A DNA stretch of 64,000 nt, from NCBI RefSeq assembly GCF_013363995.1, contig NZ_JABWGO010000001.1, forward strand, positions 248,001 to 312,000, in the 5' to 3' direction. Shown piece by piece: positions 1-7,562 of the stretch. A program made the translations under genes and the position numbers. This stretch comes from Nonomuraea rhodomycinica (lineage in GTDB: Bacteria; Actinomycetota; Actinomycetes; Streptosporangiales; Streptosporangiaceae). Each line of letters starts with the position of its first letter. Within the stretch, counting starts at the first letter, position 1. The notes below the pieces were generated by a model that was not told the DNA's origin, ran no database searches, and saw nothing but the letters and a program-made list of their open reading frames with translations.

Positions 1-2
1 CC

Positions 3-893
3 GTGCTTGCGCTGCTGACCGCCGGGGCGGGGCTGCTCGTGGCGTTCGTCGCCCTGCAGGCGCGCTCGGCCGACCCGCTGCTGGACCTGTCGCTGATGAG
101 GAACCGCCGGTTCCTGGCGCTGTGCATGGTGCCGGTGGTGACCACCTTCGGCTTCGTGACGCTGCTGACCTACCTGCCCACCTATCTGGTGGGCGCGGGC
201 GGCATGTCCGCCCAGCGCGCCGGGACGGTGCTGCTGCTGATGACCGGACCGGTACTGCTGGCCCCGCCGCTGGCCGGGGGCCTGGTCAACCGAGGCGTGT
301 CGGCCCGCGTGCTCATCACGGCGTCGCTGGCGATGTTCGCCGCCGGCAACGCGTGGCTCACCGTGATCGGCCCGTCCACCCCCGTCGCCGTCATCGCCGG
401 GCCGCTGCTGCTGATCGGCCTGGGCGCCGGGGTGTCGTTCGGCGTCGGCGACGGGGCGGCCATGAGCCTGGTCGGGCCCGAGCGCGCCGGCATGGCCACC
501 GGGTTCCTCAACACGATGCGCATCGGGAGCGAGGCCATCGTCATCGCCGTGTTCGGCGCGGTCCTGGTCAGCCTGATCGGCGCCCGCGTCGGCTCGCCCG
601 CCCTGGCCGCCCAGGTGGGCGCGGGGGACCTGTCCGGCGGCGACCCCGCCGCGCTGGCCGCCGGGTTCACCCACGCCCTGCACGTCGCGCTGTACGGGAC
701 GGCCGCCGTGTGCGCGGCCGGGGCGGTGGCCATCGCCGTCGCGCTGGCCAAGCCGCGCGCGGACGTCGCCGCATCGCCGGCATCGGCAGCTTCGCCGGCA
801 TCGCCCCCGTCGCCCCCGTCGCCTGCGTCGCAGCGGTCGCAGCGGTCGCAGCGGTCGCACGAGGATTCCCCGCTGCCCACCGAGGTCGCTTGA
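3..893 (+). CDS. MFS efflux transporter, C-terminal part (5' end outside window)
   Basis: This is the C-terminal portion of a major facilitator superfamily drug/proton antiporter, probably of the 14-helix EmrB/QacA type. The visible 296 residues contain several hydrophobic helices, a loop rich in Gly and Arg around residues 95-105, and no recognisable soluble domain. The reading frame is already open at base 3, so the true start lies upstream. The last ~45 residues form a Ser/Pro/Gln-Arg tail built from 9-bp repeats (bases ~771-859, including three copies of cagcggtcg). That is unusual for the family and looks like repeat expansion of a cytoplasmic tail. The substrate cannot be inferred. Confidence 0.85.
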   Translation: MLALLTAGAGLLVAFVALQARSADPLLDLSLMRNRRFLALCMVPVVTTFGFVTLLTYLPTYLVGAGGMSAQRAGTVLLLMTGPVLLAPPLAGGLVNRGVSARVLITASLAMFAAGNAWLTVIGPSTPVAVIAGPLLLIGLGAGVSFGVGDGAAMSLVGPERAGMATGFLNTMRIGSEAIVIAVFGAVLVSLIGARVGSPALAAQVGAGDLSGGDPAALAAGFTHALHVALYGTAAVCAAGAVAIAVALAKPRADVAASPASAASPASPPSPPSPASQRSQRSQRSHEDSPLPTEVA

Positions 894-901
894 CCAGGCG
901 A

Positions 902-1870
902 TCAGCCCGCCGAGGCGGCCCGGCTTCCCGCCGTGAAGCGCGCGTGCGCGCCGGCGTCGCCCAGCCGGTCCAGGGCGGCCAGCCAGCTCGCCCCGCCCGC
1001 GCCGTCCCGCGCGGTGAGCACCTCGTGCCCGGCCAGCAGCGCCGTGACCGCCGTCCGCACCGGGCCGTCGGCGGCCAGCACGCCGCCCGCCAGCACGACC
1101 GGTCCCGGGCCGAGCACCCGGCCCGCCGTCGCCGCCAGCCGCCGGGCTGCCTCGCCGACGATCCGCGCCGCGCGGGCGTCCCCGGCCGCCGCGGCCTCGG
1201 CCACGAGCGGCGACGCGGCGGCCACCAGCGTCCGGTCGGCCTGCGCCAGCCGCACGACGCGGTCGGCGCGCCGCCGCGCCTCCCCCGTCACCCCGCTGGT
1301 CGCGTCGGCGCCGGAGGTCACGCCGAAGTGCGCGCAGACCAGCTCCACCAGCGGCCCGGACGACCGGCCGCGGTCCAGCTCGTGGACCGCGGCGCGCACC
1401 CCGGCCCGGCCGATCCAGAACCCGCCGCCCTCGTCGCCGAGCAGCCAGCCGAGTCCGTCGGCCACGGCGGTGACGGCGCGGCCGGAGAAGCGGGCGGCCG
1501 CCGCCCCGGTCCCGGCGAGCAGCAGCGTCCCGGAGGGCTCCGCGGTGCCGGCCGCGTAGGCGACGTCCACGTCACCCACCATCCGGGGCGGTGCGGCGAC
1601 GCCGCACGAGGCCCACACGCGCCGCAGCACCTCCGCGAAGCCGTCGTCCGCGCCCGCCACCCCCGCCACCGAGGCGGCCACCAGCGCCGGGTCCAGGCCG
1701 TCGAGCGCCCGGCGCAGGGCCTGCTCGATGGCCGCCCGGGCCGCAGCGGCGCCGTGCGCGGCCGGGTTGCCCGGGCCCGCGGTGCCGTACCCGAGCCTGG
1801 TCCCGTCCGCCGCGTGGACGGCGGCCCGGGTGGTGGTGCCGCCGGCGTCCACGCCGGCGAAGAGGGTCAC
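902..1870 (-). CDS. BadF/BadG-type sugar kinase (N-acetylglucosamine kinase-like)
   Basis: A 322-residue ASKHA-fold kinase likely to phosphorylate an amino sugar or related sugar in the cytoplasm. The N-terminal phosphate-1 loop has DAGGTTT at residues 8-14. A second Gly/Thr loop (AGTGAAAA), the segment DGLGWLLGDEGGG and a late AGGVL adenosine motif are typical of GlcNAc kinase relatives in the BadF/BadG/BcrA/BcrD family. The GTG start overlaps the stop of the upstream gene (GTGA). It is the last gene of the RpiR-controlled sugar operon, which suggests it traps the imported sugar or a hydrolysis product. The exact sugar is unknown. Confidence 0.85.
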   Translation of the reverse strand: MTLFAGVDAGGTTTRAAVHAADGTRLGYGTAGPGNPAAHGAAAARAAIEQALRRALDGLDPALVAASVAGVAGADDGFAEVLRRVWASCGVAAPPRMVGDVDVAYAAGTAEPSGTLLLAGTGAAAARFSGRAVTAVADGLGWLLGDEGGGFWIGRAGVRAAVHELDRGRSSGPLVELVCAHFGVTSGADATSGVTGEARRRADRVVRLAQADRTLVAAASPLVAEAAAAGDARAARIVGEAARRLAATAGRVLGPGPVVLAGGVLAADGPVRTAVTALLAGHEVLTARDGAGGASWLAALDRLGDAGAHARFTAGSRAASAG

Positions 1871-2895
1871 CGGACGAGCCGCGCCGCGCCGGGCGCGAGC
1901 GTGAAGGTCGTGCCGCAGGGCTCGTAGGCGCCCGTCGCCGGGTCGAAGGCGGCGCCGATCCCGTCGAGCGTGACCTCGGCCGGCTCGTCGTGGCGGGCGT
2001 TGCAGACGAACAGCCGGCGCTCGCCGTAACGGCCCACCAGGACGTCGCCGGTCCGCTCGACCGACGTCCAGCCGGACAGCTCGGCCGCGACCGGGCGCAG
2101 CCAGCGGGTGTTGAGGTCGCGCACCATGCCGTAGCGCTCGGTCGGCACGCCGGCCCCGTCGATGAGCGCGGACCGGAAGCCCTCGCCGCGGGCGGGGTCG
2201 GGCGTCCAGTAGGTGAAGTACTGGATGCCGGTGTAGCCGTAGGCCAGGGCGGTGTTGACCTGCCAGGCCAGCTCGGCGGCCGTCGGCTCGCGGTGCCCGT
2301 CGTAGGCGAGCGTCTGCACGTACATCCAGGCGGGCAGGCCGGCCCGGCGGGCGTGCTCGCGCACCGTCGCCAGGTCGGCGAGGTAGCCCTCGTCGAAGCC
2401 GTCGGCGAGGAACGGGTAGCGGTCGAAGGACAGCACGTCGGGACGGACGAGCCGGGTGAACTCCCCGACGTAGGCGTCGTAGGGGCCGTCCGTGGCGTGG
2501 CTGGGGAAGAGGTTGGCGTAGGCGAGGGCGCCGGCCGCGCGCACGGCGGCGACCCCGGCCGCCACCCTCGGGAACTGCCCGGCGTGCGGCTCGTCCATGA
2601 GGCTGAGGCCGCGGAAGGAGCGGAACGGGCGGTAGTCCTCCACGACCCGGCCGATCAGCGGCGCGGGGTCCACGTCCAGCTCGCGCATGACGACGTCCAC
2701 GCGCGGGTCCGAGGCGACGAGCACGCCGAGCCCCGCCTCCTCGGCGCAGGCCAGCGCGTGCCGCAGGATGACCCGGTCGTTGAGGTAGTTGCCGGTGATG
2801 ACCAGGTCGATGCCGGCGTCGGCGATCTCCCGGTAGCGGGCGGCCGTCGTCTCGTGGGGCGGCGGCGGCCAGAAGGCGGCGATCGTCAGGGTCAC
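1867..2895 (-). CDS. cytoplasmic TIM-barrel glycoside hydrolase-like protein
   Basis: A 342-residue protein without signal peptide, beginning at a GTG that overlaps the SIS gene stop. The first ~260 residues read as a TIM barrel (segments such as GIDLVITGNYL, GLSLMDEPHAG, DVLSFDRYPF and TGIQYFTYW). A short beta-rich C-terminal domain follows. The acidic residues of MDEPH and the aromatic-rich strand ends resemble family-2/42-like or DUF4434-like glycosidases, but I cannot assign a GH family. Its place between an importer and a sugar kinase suggests it cleaves an imported glycoside intracellularly. Catalytic residues are inferred, not proven. Confidence 0.6.
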   Translation of the reverse strand: MTLTIAAFWPPPPHETTAARYREIADAGIDLVITGNYLNDRVILRHALACAEEAGLGVLVASDPRVDVVMRELDVDPAPLIGRVVEDYRPFRSFRGLSLMDEPHAGQFPRVAAGVAAVRAAGALAYANLFPSHATDGPYDAYVGEFTRLVRPDVLSFDRYPFLADGFDEGYLADLATVREHARRAGLPAWMYVQTLAYDGHREPTAAELAWQVNTALAYGYTGIQYFTYWTPDPARGEGFRSALIDGAGVPTERYGMVRDLNTRWLRPVAAELSGWTSVERTGDVLVGRYGERRLFVCNARHDEPAEVTLDGIGAAFDPATGAYEPCGTTFTLAPGAARLVR

Positions 2896-3638
2896 AGCGC
2901 GCCGGTCCTGATCCGCCCGGCGTAGCGGGCCACGAGGGCGTCGTTGCGCTCGTCGGAGCCGGGGATGTTGGCCGACAGGTAGACGGGAGGGACCGTTCCA
3001 TCGGCCAGCAGCAGGCCGATCGCCTCGGCGACCATGAGCTGCACGGCCAGCGCCGAGGTGATCGAGGAGATGCCGCAGACGGCGCCGTGCTCGGTGGTCA
3101 GGACGGCGTCGCCGTACGGGGCGAGGTTGTCGATGACGATGTCCGCCAGCTCGAACAGCCGCTCCCCCGACGGATGGCGCGAGGTGATGGCGCCGGAGTG
3201 CTCCAGGGAGGTGATCGCGATCAGCGGCAGGCCGCGCTCCTTGACCAGCCGGGCCATCTCCACGGTGGAGCCGTTGCCGCCCGAGTTGGAGGCGATGACG
3301 AAGGCGTCGGACTTCTCGATCGTGTGCAGGGCCAGCACCTCGTGCGCGGTGCGCGGGTCGCGCTCGGCCAGCGGGTCGAACCCGGCGGGGTCGGCCGAGC
3401 CCAGCACCACCGGGTCGCGCAGGGTGAGCCGGTTGGTCGGGATCAGGCCGCCGGCCCGGCCCGCCACCTCCAGCGCCACCGCCTCGGAGTGCCCGGTCCC
3501 GTAGGCGTGGACGACGCCCCCGGCGCGCACGCTGTCGGCGATCAGCACCCCCGCCTGCCTGATGGCGGGCAGCTGGCCGGTCATCAGCCGGTCCAGGCGG
3601 GAGCGCGCCTCGTCGGCGAAGGCCATCACAAGATCCAT
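2892..3638 (-). CDS. SIS-domain phosphosugar-binding protein
   Basis: A 248-residue single SIS domain protein of the sugar isomerase/UPF0309 type, expected to bind or isomerise a phosphosugar in the cytoplasm. The signature loops YGTGHSE, SNSGGNGST and EHGAVCG are visible. I chose the ATG at 3638 because GGGGGA lies six to seven bases upstream. An ATG at 3653 or TTG at 3656, overlapping the permease stop, would add five or six residues. It sits between the second permease and the glycosidase-like gene, so it probably handles the phosphorylated product of this operon. Confidence 0.8.
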   Translation of the reverse strand: MDLVMAFADEARSRLDRLMTGQLPAIRQAGVLIADSVRAGGVVHAYGTGHSEAVALEVAGRAGGLIPTNRLTLRDPVVLGSADPAGFDPLAERDPRTAHEVLALHTIEKSDAFVIASNSGGNGSTVEMARLVKERGLPLIAITSLEHSGAITSRHPSGERLFELADIVIDNLAPYGDAVLTTEHGAVCGISSITSALAVQLMVAEAIGLLLADGTVPPVYLSANIPGSDERNDALVARYAGRIRTGAL

Positions 3639-3652
3639 GAATTGTTCCCCCA

Positions 3653-4456
3653 TCAACGGTTCATGCCGGCGGTCAGCCCGGCGACGATCTGGCGCGTGGC
3701 CAGGACGAAGAGCACGACCAGGGGGATCGTCGTCATCACCAGACCGGCGAAGAGCGTGCCCCAGTCGTTCTGGAACTGGCCGAAGAAGTGGGTGAGGCCG
3801 ACCGGCAGGGTCAGCTTGGTCTCGTCCCGCATCAGGACCAGGGGGTAGAAGAAGTCATTCCAGATCGGCACGAACTGGAACACCACCACGGTCGCCAGCG
3901 CGGGCCGCACCAGGGGCAGCATCACGTGCCAGAAGGTCGCGAACGGCCCGGCGCCGTCCAGGGCGGCGGCCTCGTCGAGCTCGTGCGGGAGCTGGCGGAA
4001 GAAGGCGGTCAGGACGAAGACGTTGAACGGGACCGACCCGGCCGCGTAGACCAGCACCAGCCCGGTCAGCGAGTCCACCAGCCCCATGCCCTCCAGCAGG
4101 TAGAACAGCGGCAGCACGCCCAGGTGGGCGGGCAGCGTCATGCCGGAGACGAAGTAGGCGGCGAACATGCCGCGCCCCCGGAACTCCCTGCGCCCGAGGG
4201 GGTAGGCGGCCAGCAGCGAGACCACGGCGCCCAGCAGCACGGCGCCGACCACGACGAGCGCCGAGTTGACGACGTAAGTGGAGAAGGACGCCTCCGTCCA
4301 CGCCTTGACGTAGTTGCCGAGCCCACTGGGCGGGCCGATCGGCCGGTCGAAGATCTCGCTGGTGGGCCGGAACGAGCTGAGCAGCATGACGAGCAGCGGC
4401 GTCATCGAGAAGGCGGCGTAGCCCCACAGCAGGACCTTGACGATCGACGCCCTCAC
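3653..4456 (-). CDS. carbohydrate ABC transporter permease (MalG-like)
   Basis: A 267-residue inner-membrane permease of the CUT1 carbohydrate uptake family with about six transmembrane helices. The EAA loop (DEAAALDGAG followed by LPLVRPAL) that contacts the ATPase is near residues 175-205. The GTG start overlaps the preceding permease stop by four bases, which indicates translational coupling. It forms the membrane channel together with the upstream permease. No ATP-binding subunit is encoded in the operon, as is common for actinobacterial CUT1 importers that share an MsiK-type ATPase. Confidence 0.92.
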   Translation of the reverse strand: MRASIVKVLLWGYAAFSMTPLLVMLLSSFRPTSEIFDRPIGPPSGLGNYVKAWTEASFSTYVVNSALVVVGAVLLGAVVSLLAAYPLGRREFRGRGMFAAYFVSGMTLPAHLGVLPLFYLLEGMGLVDSLTGLVLVYAAGSVPFNVFVLTAFFRQLPHELDEAAALDGAGPFATFWHVMLPLVRPALATVVVFQFVPIWNDFFYPLVLMRDETKLTLPVGLTHFFGQFQNDWGTLFAGLVMTTIPLVVLFVLATRQIVAGLTAGMNR

Positions 4457-5352
4457 GTCTTCCTCCTCAGGACCCGCTCCAGCAGCAGCGTCGAGCCGAA
4501 GATGAAGGTGAACATGAAGACCGCCAGCGCCGAGGAGGTGCCGAGCGCGTTGACGTCGCCGGAGGCGAAGGCCGTGCGGTAGAACAGCAGGCCCAGCACG
4601 TCGGTGGCGCCCGCCGGGGCGCCGTTGGAGCCGCCGAGCGCGTAGACCAGGGCGAAGGTGCCCATGCTGCCGATGAAGCTGAGGATCGTGACAGTGGCCA
4701 TGGCGGGCTTGAGCAGCGGCAGCGTGATGCGCCAGAGCACCTGCCAGGAGCCGGCGCCGTCGGTCCTGGCGGCCTCGGCGTACTCCTGGGGGATGCCGCC
4801 GAGCGCGGCGCTGAACAGCAGCATCGGGAAGCCCACCCACTGCCAGGTGGTGATGACGATGACGGTCGGCAGCGCGGTGTCCGGGTCGCCGAGCCACGGC
4901 ATCGCCAGGCCGAGCGGCTTGAGCAGCGCGTTGACCGGGCCGAAGGCGGGGCTGAGCAGCAGGGTCCACAGGTAGCCGATGACCAGCGGGTTGACCAGGT
5001 ACGGCAGGGCGAACATGGTCTGCAGCGCCCGCTTGCCGCGCCGTACGCGCGACAGGGCGAGCGCGAAGGCCAGGCCGAGCGTGTTCTGCACCAGCATGGT
5101 GCCCGCGAACAGCAGCGCGTTGTGCCCCAGCGCGGGCAGCAGCTGGTCGAGGAAGGCGCCCGACAGCAGGCCGGCGTAGTTGTCCAGCCCGGCGAAGCTG
5201 TCGCGCAGCGTGCCCTTCCAGGAGAAGAAGCTGTAGGTCAGGCCGGTGAACAGCGGGTAGACGACGAAGGCGGAGTAGAGGAGGAGGGCGGGGATCAGGA
5301 ACAGGTACGACGAGCCGTTCCCTCCCTGTCCCCGCCGCGCGCCTAGAGCCAT
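4453..5352 (-). CDS. carbohydrate ABC transporter permease (MalF-like)
   Basis: A 299-residue CUT1-family permease. It has an N-terminal helix (YLFLIPALLLYSAFVVYPL), further membrane helices and the EAA motif (EYAEAARTDGAG and LPLLKPAM) near residues 200-230. The ATG start lies inside the last codons of the binding-protein gene (10-bp overlap), and its stop overlaps the next permease start. It should pair with the downstream permease to import a sugar delivered by the lipoprotein encoded immediately upstream. Confidence 0.92.
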   Translation of the reverse strand: MALGARRGQGGNGSSYLFLIPALLLYSAFVVYPLFTGLTYSFFSWKGTLRDSFAGLDNYAGLLSGAFLDQLLPALGHNALLFAGTMLVQNTLGLAFALALSRVRRGKRALQTMFALPYLVNPLVIGYLWTLLLSPAFGPVNALLKPLGLAMPWLGDPDTALPTVIVITTWQWVGFPMLLFSAALGGIPQEYAEAARTDGAGSWQVLWRITLPLLKPAMATVTILSFIGSMGTFALVYALGGSNGAPAGATDVLGLLFYRTAFASGDVNALGTSSALAVFMFTFIFGSTLLLERVLRRKT

Positions 5353-6578
5353 GTGGACACGCTCTTGTCGAGCTGTTCGGCCGCCTGCTTCGCGGTGATG
5401 CGGCCGAGCAGCATCTCCTGCAGCGCCTTGGAGAAAACGGCGGCCGACGAGGGGTTGCCGTAGGCGAACTCGTTCATGAAGTAGGTCGCGCCGTGCTGGT
5501 CGAAGGTGGTGGCCACCTCGCCGAGGAGCGGGTCCTTGGGCGTGACGCCGGGCACGGCGGAGAAGATGCGCAGGGTGTCGGTGTAGAGCTGGCCGTAGTC
5601 CTTGGAGGCCAGCCAGGCGGCGAACTTCAGCGCCTCGGCCTTGTGCTTGGTCTTGACGTTGACGCCGTACGAGCCGTCGGTGAAGCCGGGCATGAGGCCC
5701 TGGCCCTCGGGCACGGGCGGCGTGAAGACGCCCAGCTCGACGTCCTTGGCGTTCTCGGTGAAGAAGTTCAGCTCCCACAGGCCGCCGGGGAACATGGCCG
5801 CCTTGCCGGAGGAGAACAGGATCTGCGCGTCGGTGTAGGAGACGCCGGCGGCGTTCTCGGGGAAGTACGGCTTGAGCTTGTTGAGCTGGTCGATGCCCTC
5901 GACGAAGCGCGGGTCGGTGAACTTCTTCTGCTTGGCCTTGACGGCGGCGATGAACTCGTCGCCGCCCCAGTGGGCGGTGCCGAAGATGCTCGCCACGATC
6001 GGCAGCATCCAGTCGTCCTTGCCGCCGAAGGCGAACGGGATGACCCCCTTGGCCTTGAGCTTCCCGGCGGAGGCGATCATCTCGTCGTAGGTCTTGGGCG
6101 GGGTGATGCCGTTGTCCGCGAAGATCTTCTTGTTGTAGATCACCTGCAGGGTCTGCACGGCGAACGGCACGCCGTACACCTTGCCGTCCTTGTCGCCCTT
6201 GGCGTAGCGCAGGACCTTCTCGTCGTAGCCGGCCAGGCCGGGCACGTCCTTGGTGTCGAGCGGCAGCAGCCGGCCGGCCTCGACGAGCGGCTGCAGGTTG
6301 GCGCCGGCGCGCAGCCACGCCAGGTCGGGGCCGTTGTCGCCGGCCAGGCCGGTGGACAGGATCGTGTCGTACTCGGTGGCGGTGGTGAAGGAGCGGGCGT
6401 CGACGTCGACGCCGGGGTTGGCCTTCTCGTACTCGGCGAACATCTTGTCGTAGTTGGCCTCGGGACCCCATCCCCAGACCGAGAGGGTGATCTTGCCCTG
6501 GTCGGCACGGGTGGTGGTCGAAGGGGCACAGGCGGTGACCGCCATCGCCAAGGCGACAGCGGCGGCGGCAAGGCGCAT
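5343..6578 (-). CDS. carbohydrate ABC transporter substrate-binding lipoprotein
   Basis: A 411-residue extracellular solute-binding protein (SBP family 1). It starts with a lipoprotein signal peptide whose lipobox ends V-T-A-Cys17, so it is tethered to the outer face of the membrane. The mature part has typical features of CUT1 binding proteins: VWGWGPEANYDKM near the N-terminus, NKKIFADNG, and a Lys-rich C-terminal lobe. It begins eight bases after the regulator stop and is the first structural gene of the importer. The ligand cannot be read from sequence; the kinase and SIS neighbours suggest an amino sugar or a glycoside of one. Confidence 0.92.
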   Translation of the reverse strand: MRLAAAAVALAMAVTACAPSTTTRADQGKITLSVWGWGPEANYDKMFAEYEKANPGVDVDARSFTTATEYDTILSTGLAGDNGPDLAWLRAGANLQPLVEAGRLLPLDTKDVPGLAGYDEKVLRYAKGDKDGKVYGVPFAVQTLQVIYNKKIFADNGITPPKTYDEMIASAGKLKAKGVIPFAFGGKDDWMLPIVASIFGTAHWGGDEFIAAVKAKQKKFTDPRFVEGIDQLNKLKPYFPENAAGVSYTDAQILFSSGKAAMFPGGLWELNFFTENAKDVELGVFTPPVPEGQGLMPGFTDGSYGVNVKTKHKAEALKFAAWLASKDYGQLYTDTLRIFSAVPGVTPKDPLLGEVATTFDQHGATYFMNEFAYGNPSSAAVFSKALQEMLLGRITAKQAAEQLDKSVSTWL

Positions 6579-6586
6579 GGGGGCTC

Positions 6587-7450
6587 CTAGCGTGGGGGCA
6601 GGCGGTGCTTGGCGACCGCGTCGGTGGCGGCCGTCAGGAGCTGGTTGCTGGTCTCGTGGGTGCGCTGGACGACCCCGATGTAGAGGCAGTCCAGGACGAG
6701 CATCTGGGTGTGGCGGGCGGCCACCCCGCCCGCGCGGAAGGGGGTGTCCTGCGCGGCGGTGGTGAGGACGATGTCGGCGGCCTCGGCCAGCGGGCTGCGG
6801 GGGAAGTTGGTGACGGCGATCGTGGTGGCGCCGCGTTCCCTGGCGATGGTCAGCGGCTCGACGACCTCGGCCGTGGTGCCCGAGTGGGAGATGCCGACCG
6901 CCACGTCCTGGTCGTCGCGCGCGTTGGCGCTGGAGACGGCGTTGTGCACGTCGGTCCACAGCGCGCACGGCCGGCCGACGGCGTGCAGGCGCAGGTGCAG
7001 GTCCATGGCCACGCCCGCGCTGCCGGCGACCGCGTAGAAGTCGATGAACCTGGCGCGGACCAGGGCGGAGACGGCCCGGTCCACCGCCTTGAGGTCGAGC
7101 TGGGCCGCCGTCTCCTCCATGGCGCGCAGGTCGCTGGCCAGCAGGCTGCGCAGCACCAGGCTCGCGGGGTCGTCCGGCGAGAAGGCGATCAGGTCCTGTT
7201 CTCGGGGGGCGGCGTCGTTGCGCCCGAGCTCGGCCGCCAGCGCCAGCCTGAGCTCGGGGTATCCGGCCAGGCCCAGCTCGCGGCAGAAGCGCGTGATGGT
7301 GGTGAGCGAGGTCCCGCACCGCTCCGCCAGCTCACCGATGGTCGAGGCGGCCACGACGGCGGGCTCCGCGAGGATCGTCTCGGCGATGCGCCGGTGGGCC
7401 GCGGTGAGGGTGGGCTCGACCCCCCGGATTCTGGCCAGGATCGGTGACAT
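6587..7450 (-). CDS. MurR/RpiR-family transcriptional regulator
   Basis: A 287-residue regulator with an N-terminal RpiR helix-turn-helix (STIGELAERCGTSLTTITRFCRELG, about residues 40-75) and a C-terminal SIS sugar-phosphate sensor domain (FYAVAGSAG and GISHSGTTAE). I chose the ATG at 7450, preceded by GGGAGGG; an upstream in-frame ATG at 7486 would place this Shine-Dalgarno inside the gene. As first gene of the operon it probably autoregulates and controls the importer and catabolic genes in response to a phosphosugar. A short AT-rich near-palindrome, GAAATTTTC at 7513-7521, is a weak operator candidate. Confidence 0.9.
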   Translation of the reverse strand: MSPILARIRGVEPTLTAAHRRIAETILAEPAVVAASTIGELAERCGTSLTTITRFCRELGLAGYPELRLALAAELGRNDAAPREQDLIAFSPDDPASLVLRSLLASDLRAMEETAAQLDLKAVDRAVSALVRARFIDFYAVAGSAGVAMDLHLRLHAVGRPCALWTDVHNAVSSANARDDQDVAVGISHSGTTAEVVEPLTIARERGATTIAVTNFPRSPLAEAADIVLTTAAQDTPFRAGGVAARHTQMLVLDCLYIGVVQRTHETSNQLLTAATDAVAKHRLPPR

Positions 7451-7562
7451 GGGAGGAACCCTCCCGCTTTCCGGAGGGTATGTCAATAGTTCACATTCGA
7501 CATGGGATGTTAGAAATTTTCCCCCTTGCGGGACTCGCTGGGACTATGTCACTTTCGACGCC

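Noticed and set aside
122-1927. Long + strand open frame of 601 codons
   Set aside because: It is Arg/Gly/Ala-rich out-of-frame translation over the MFS and kinase genes, with no motif; both real genes carry family signatures.
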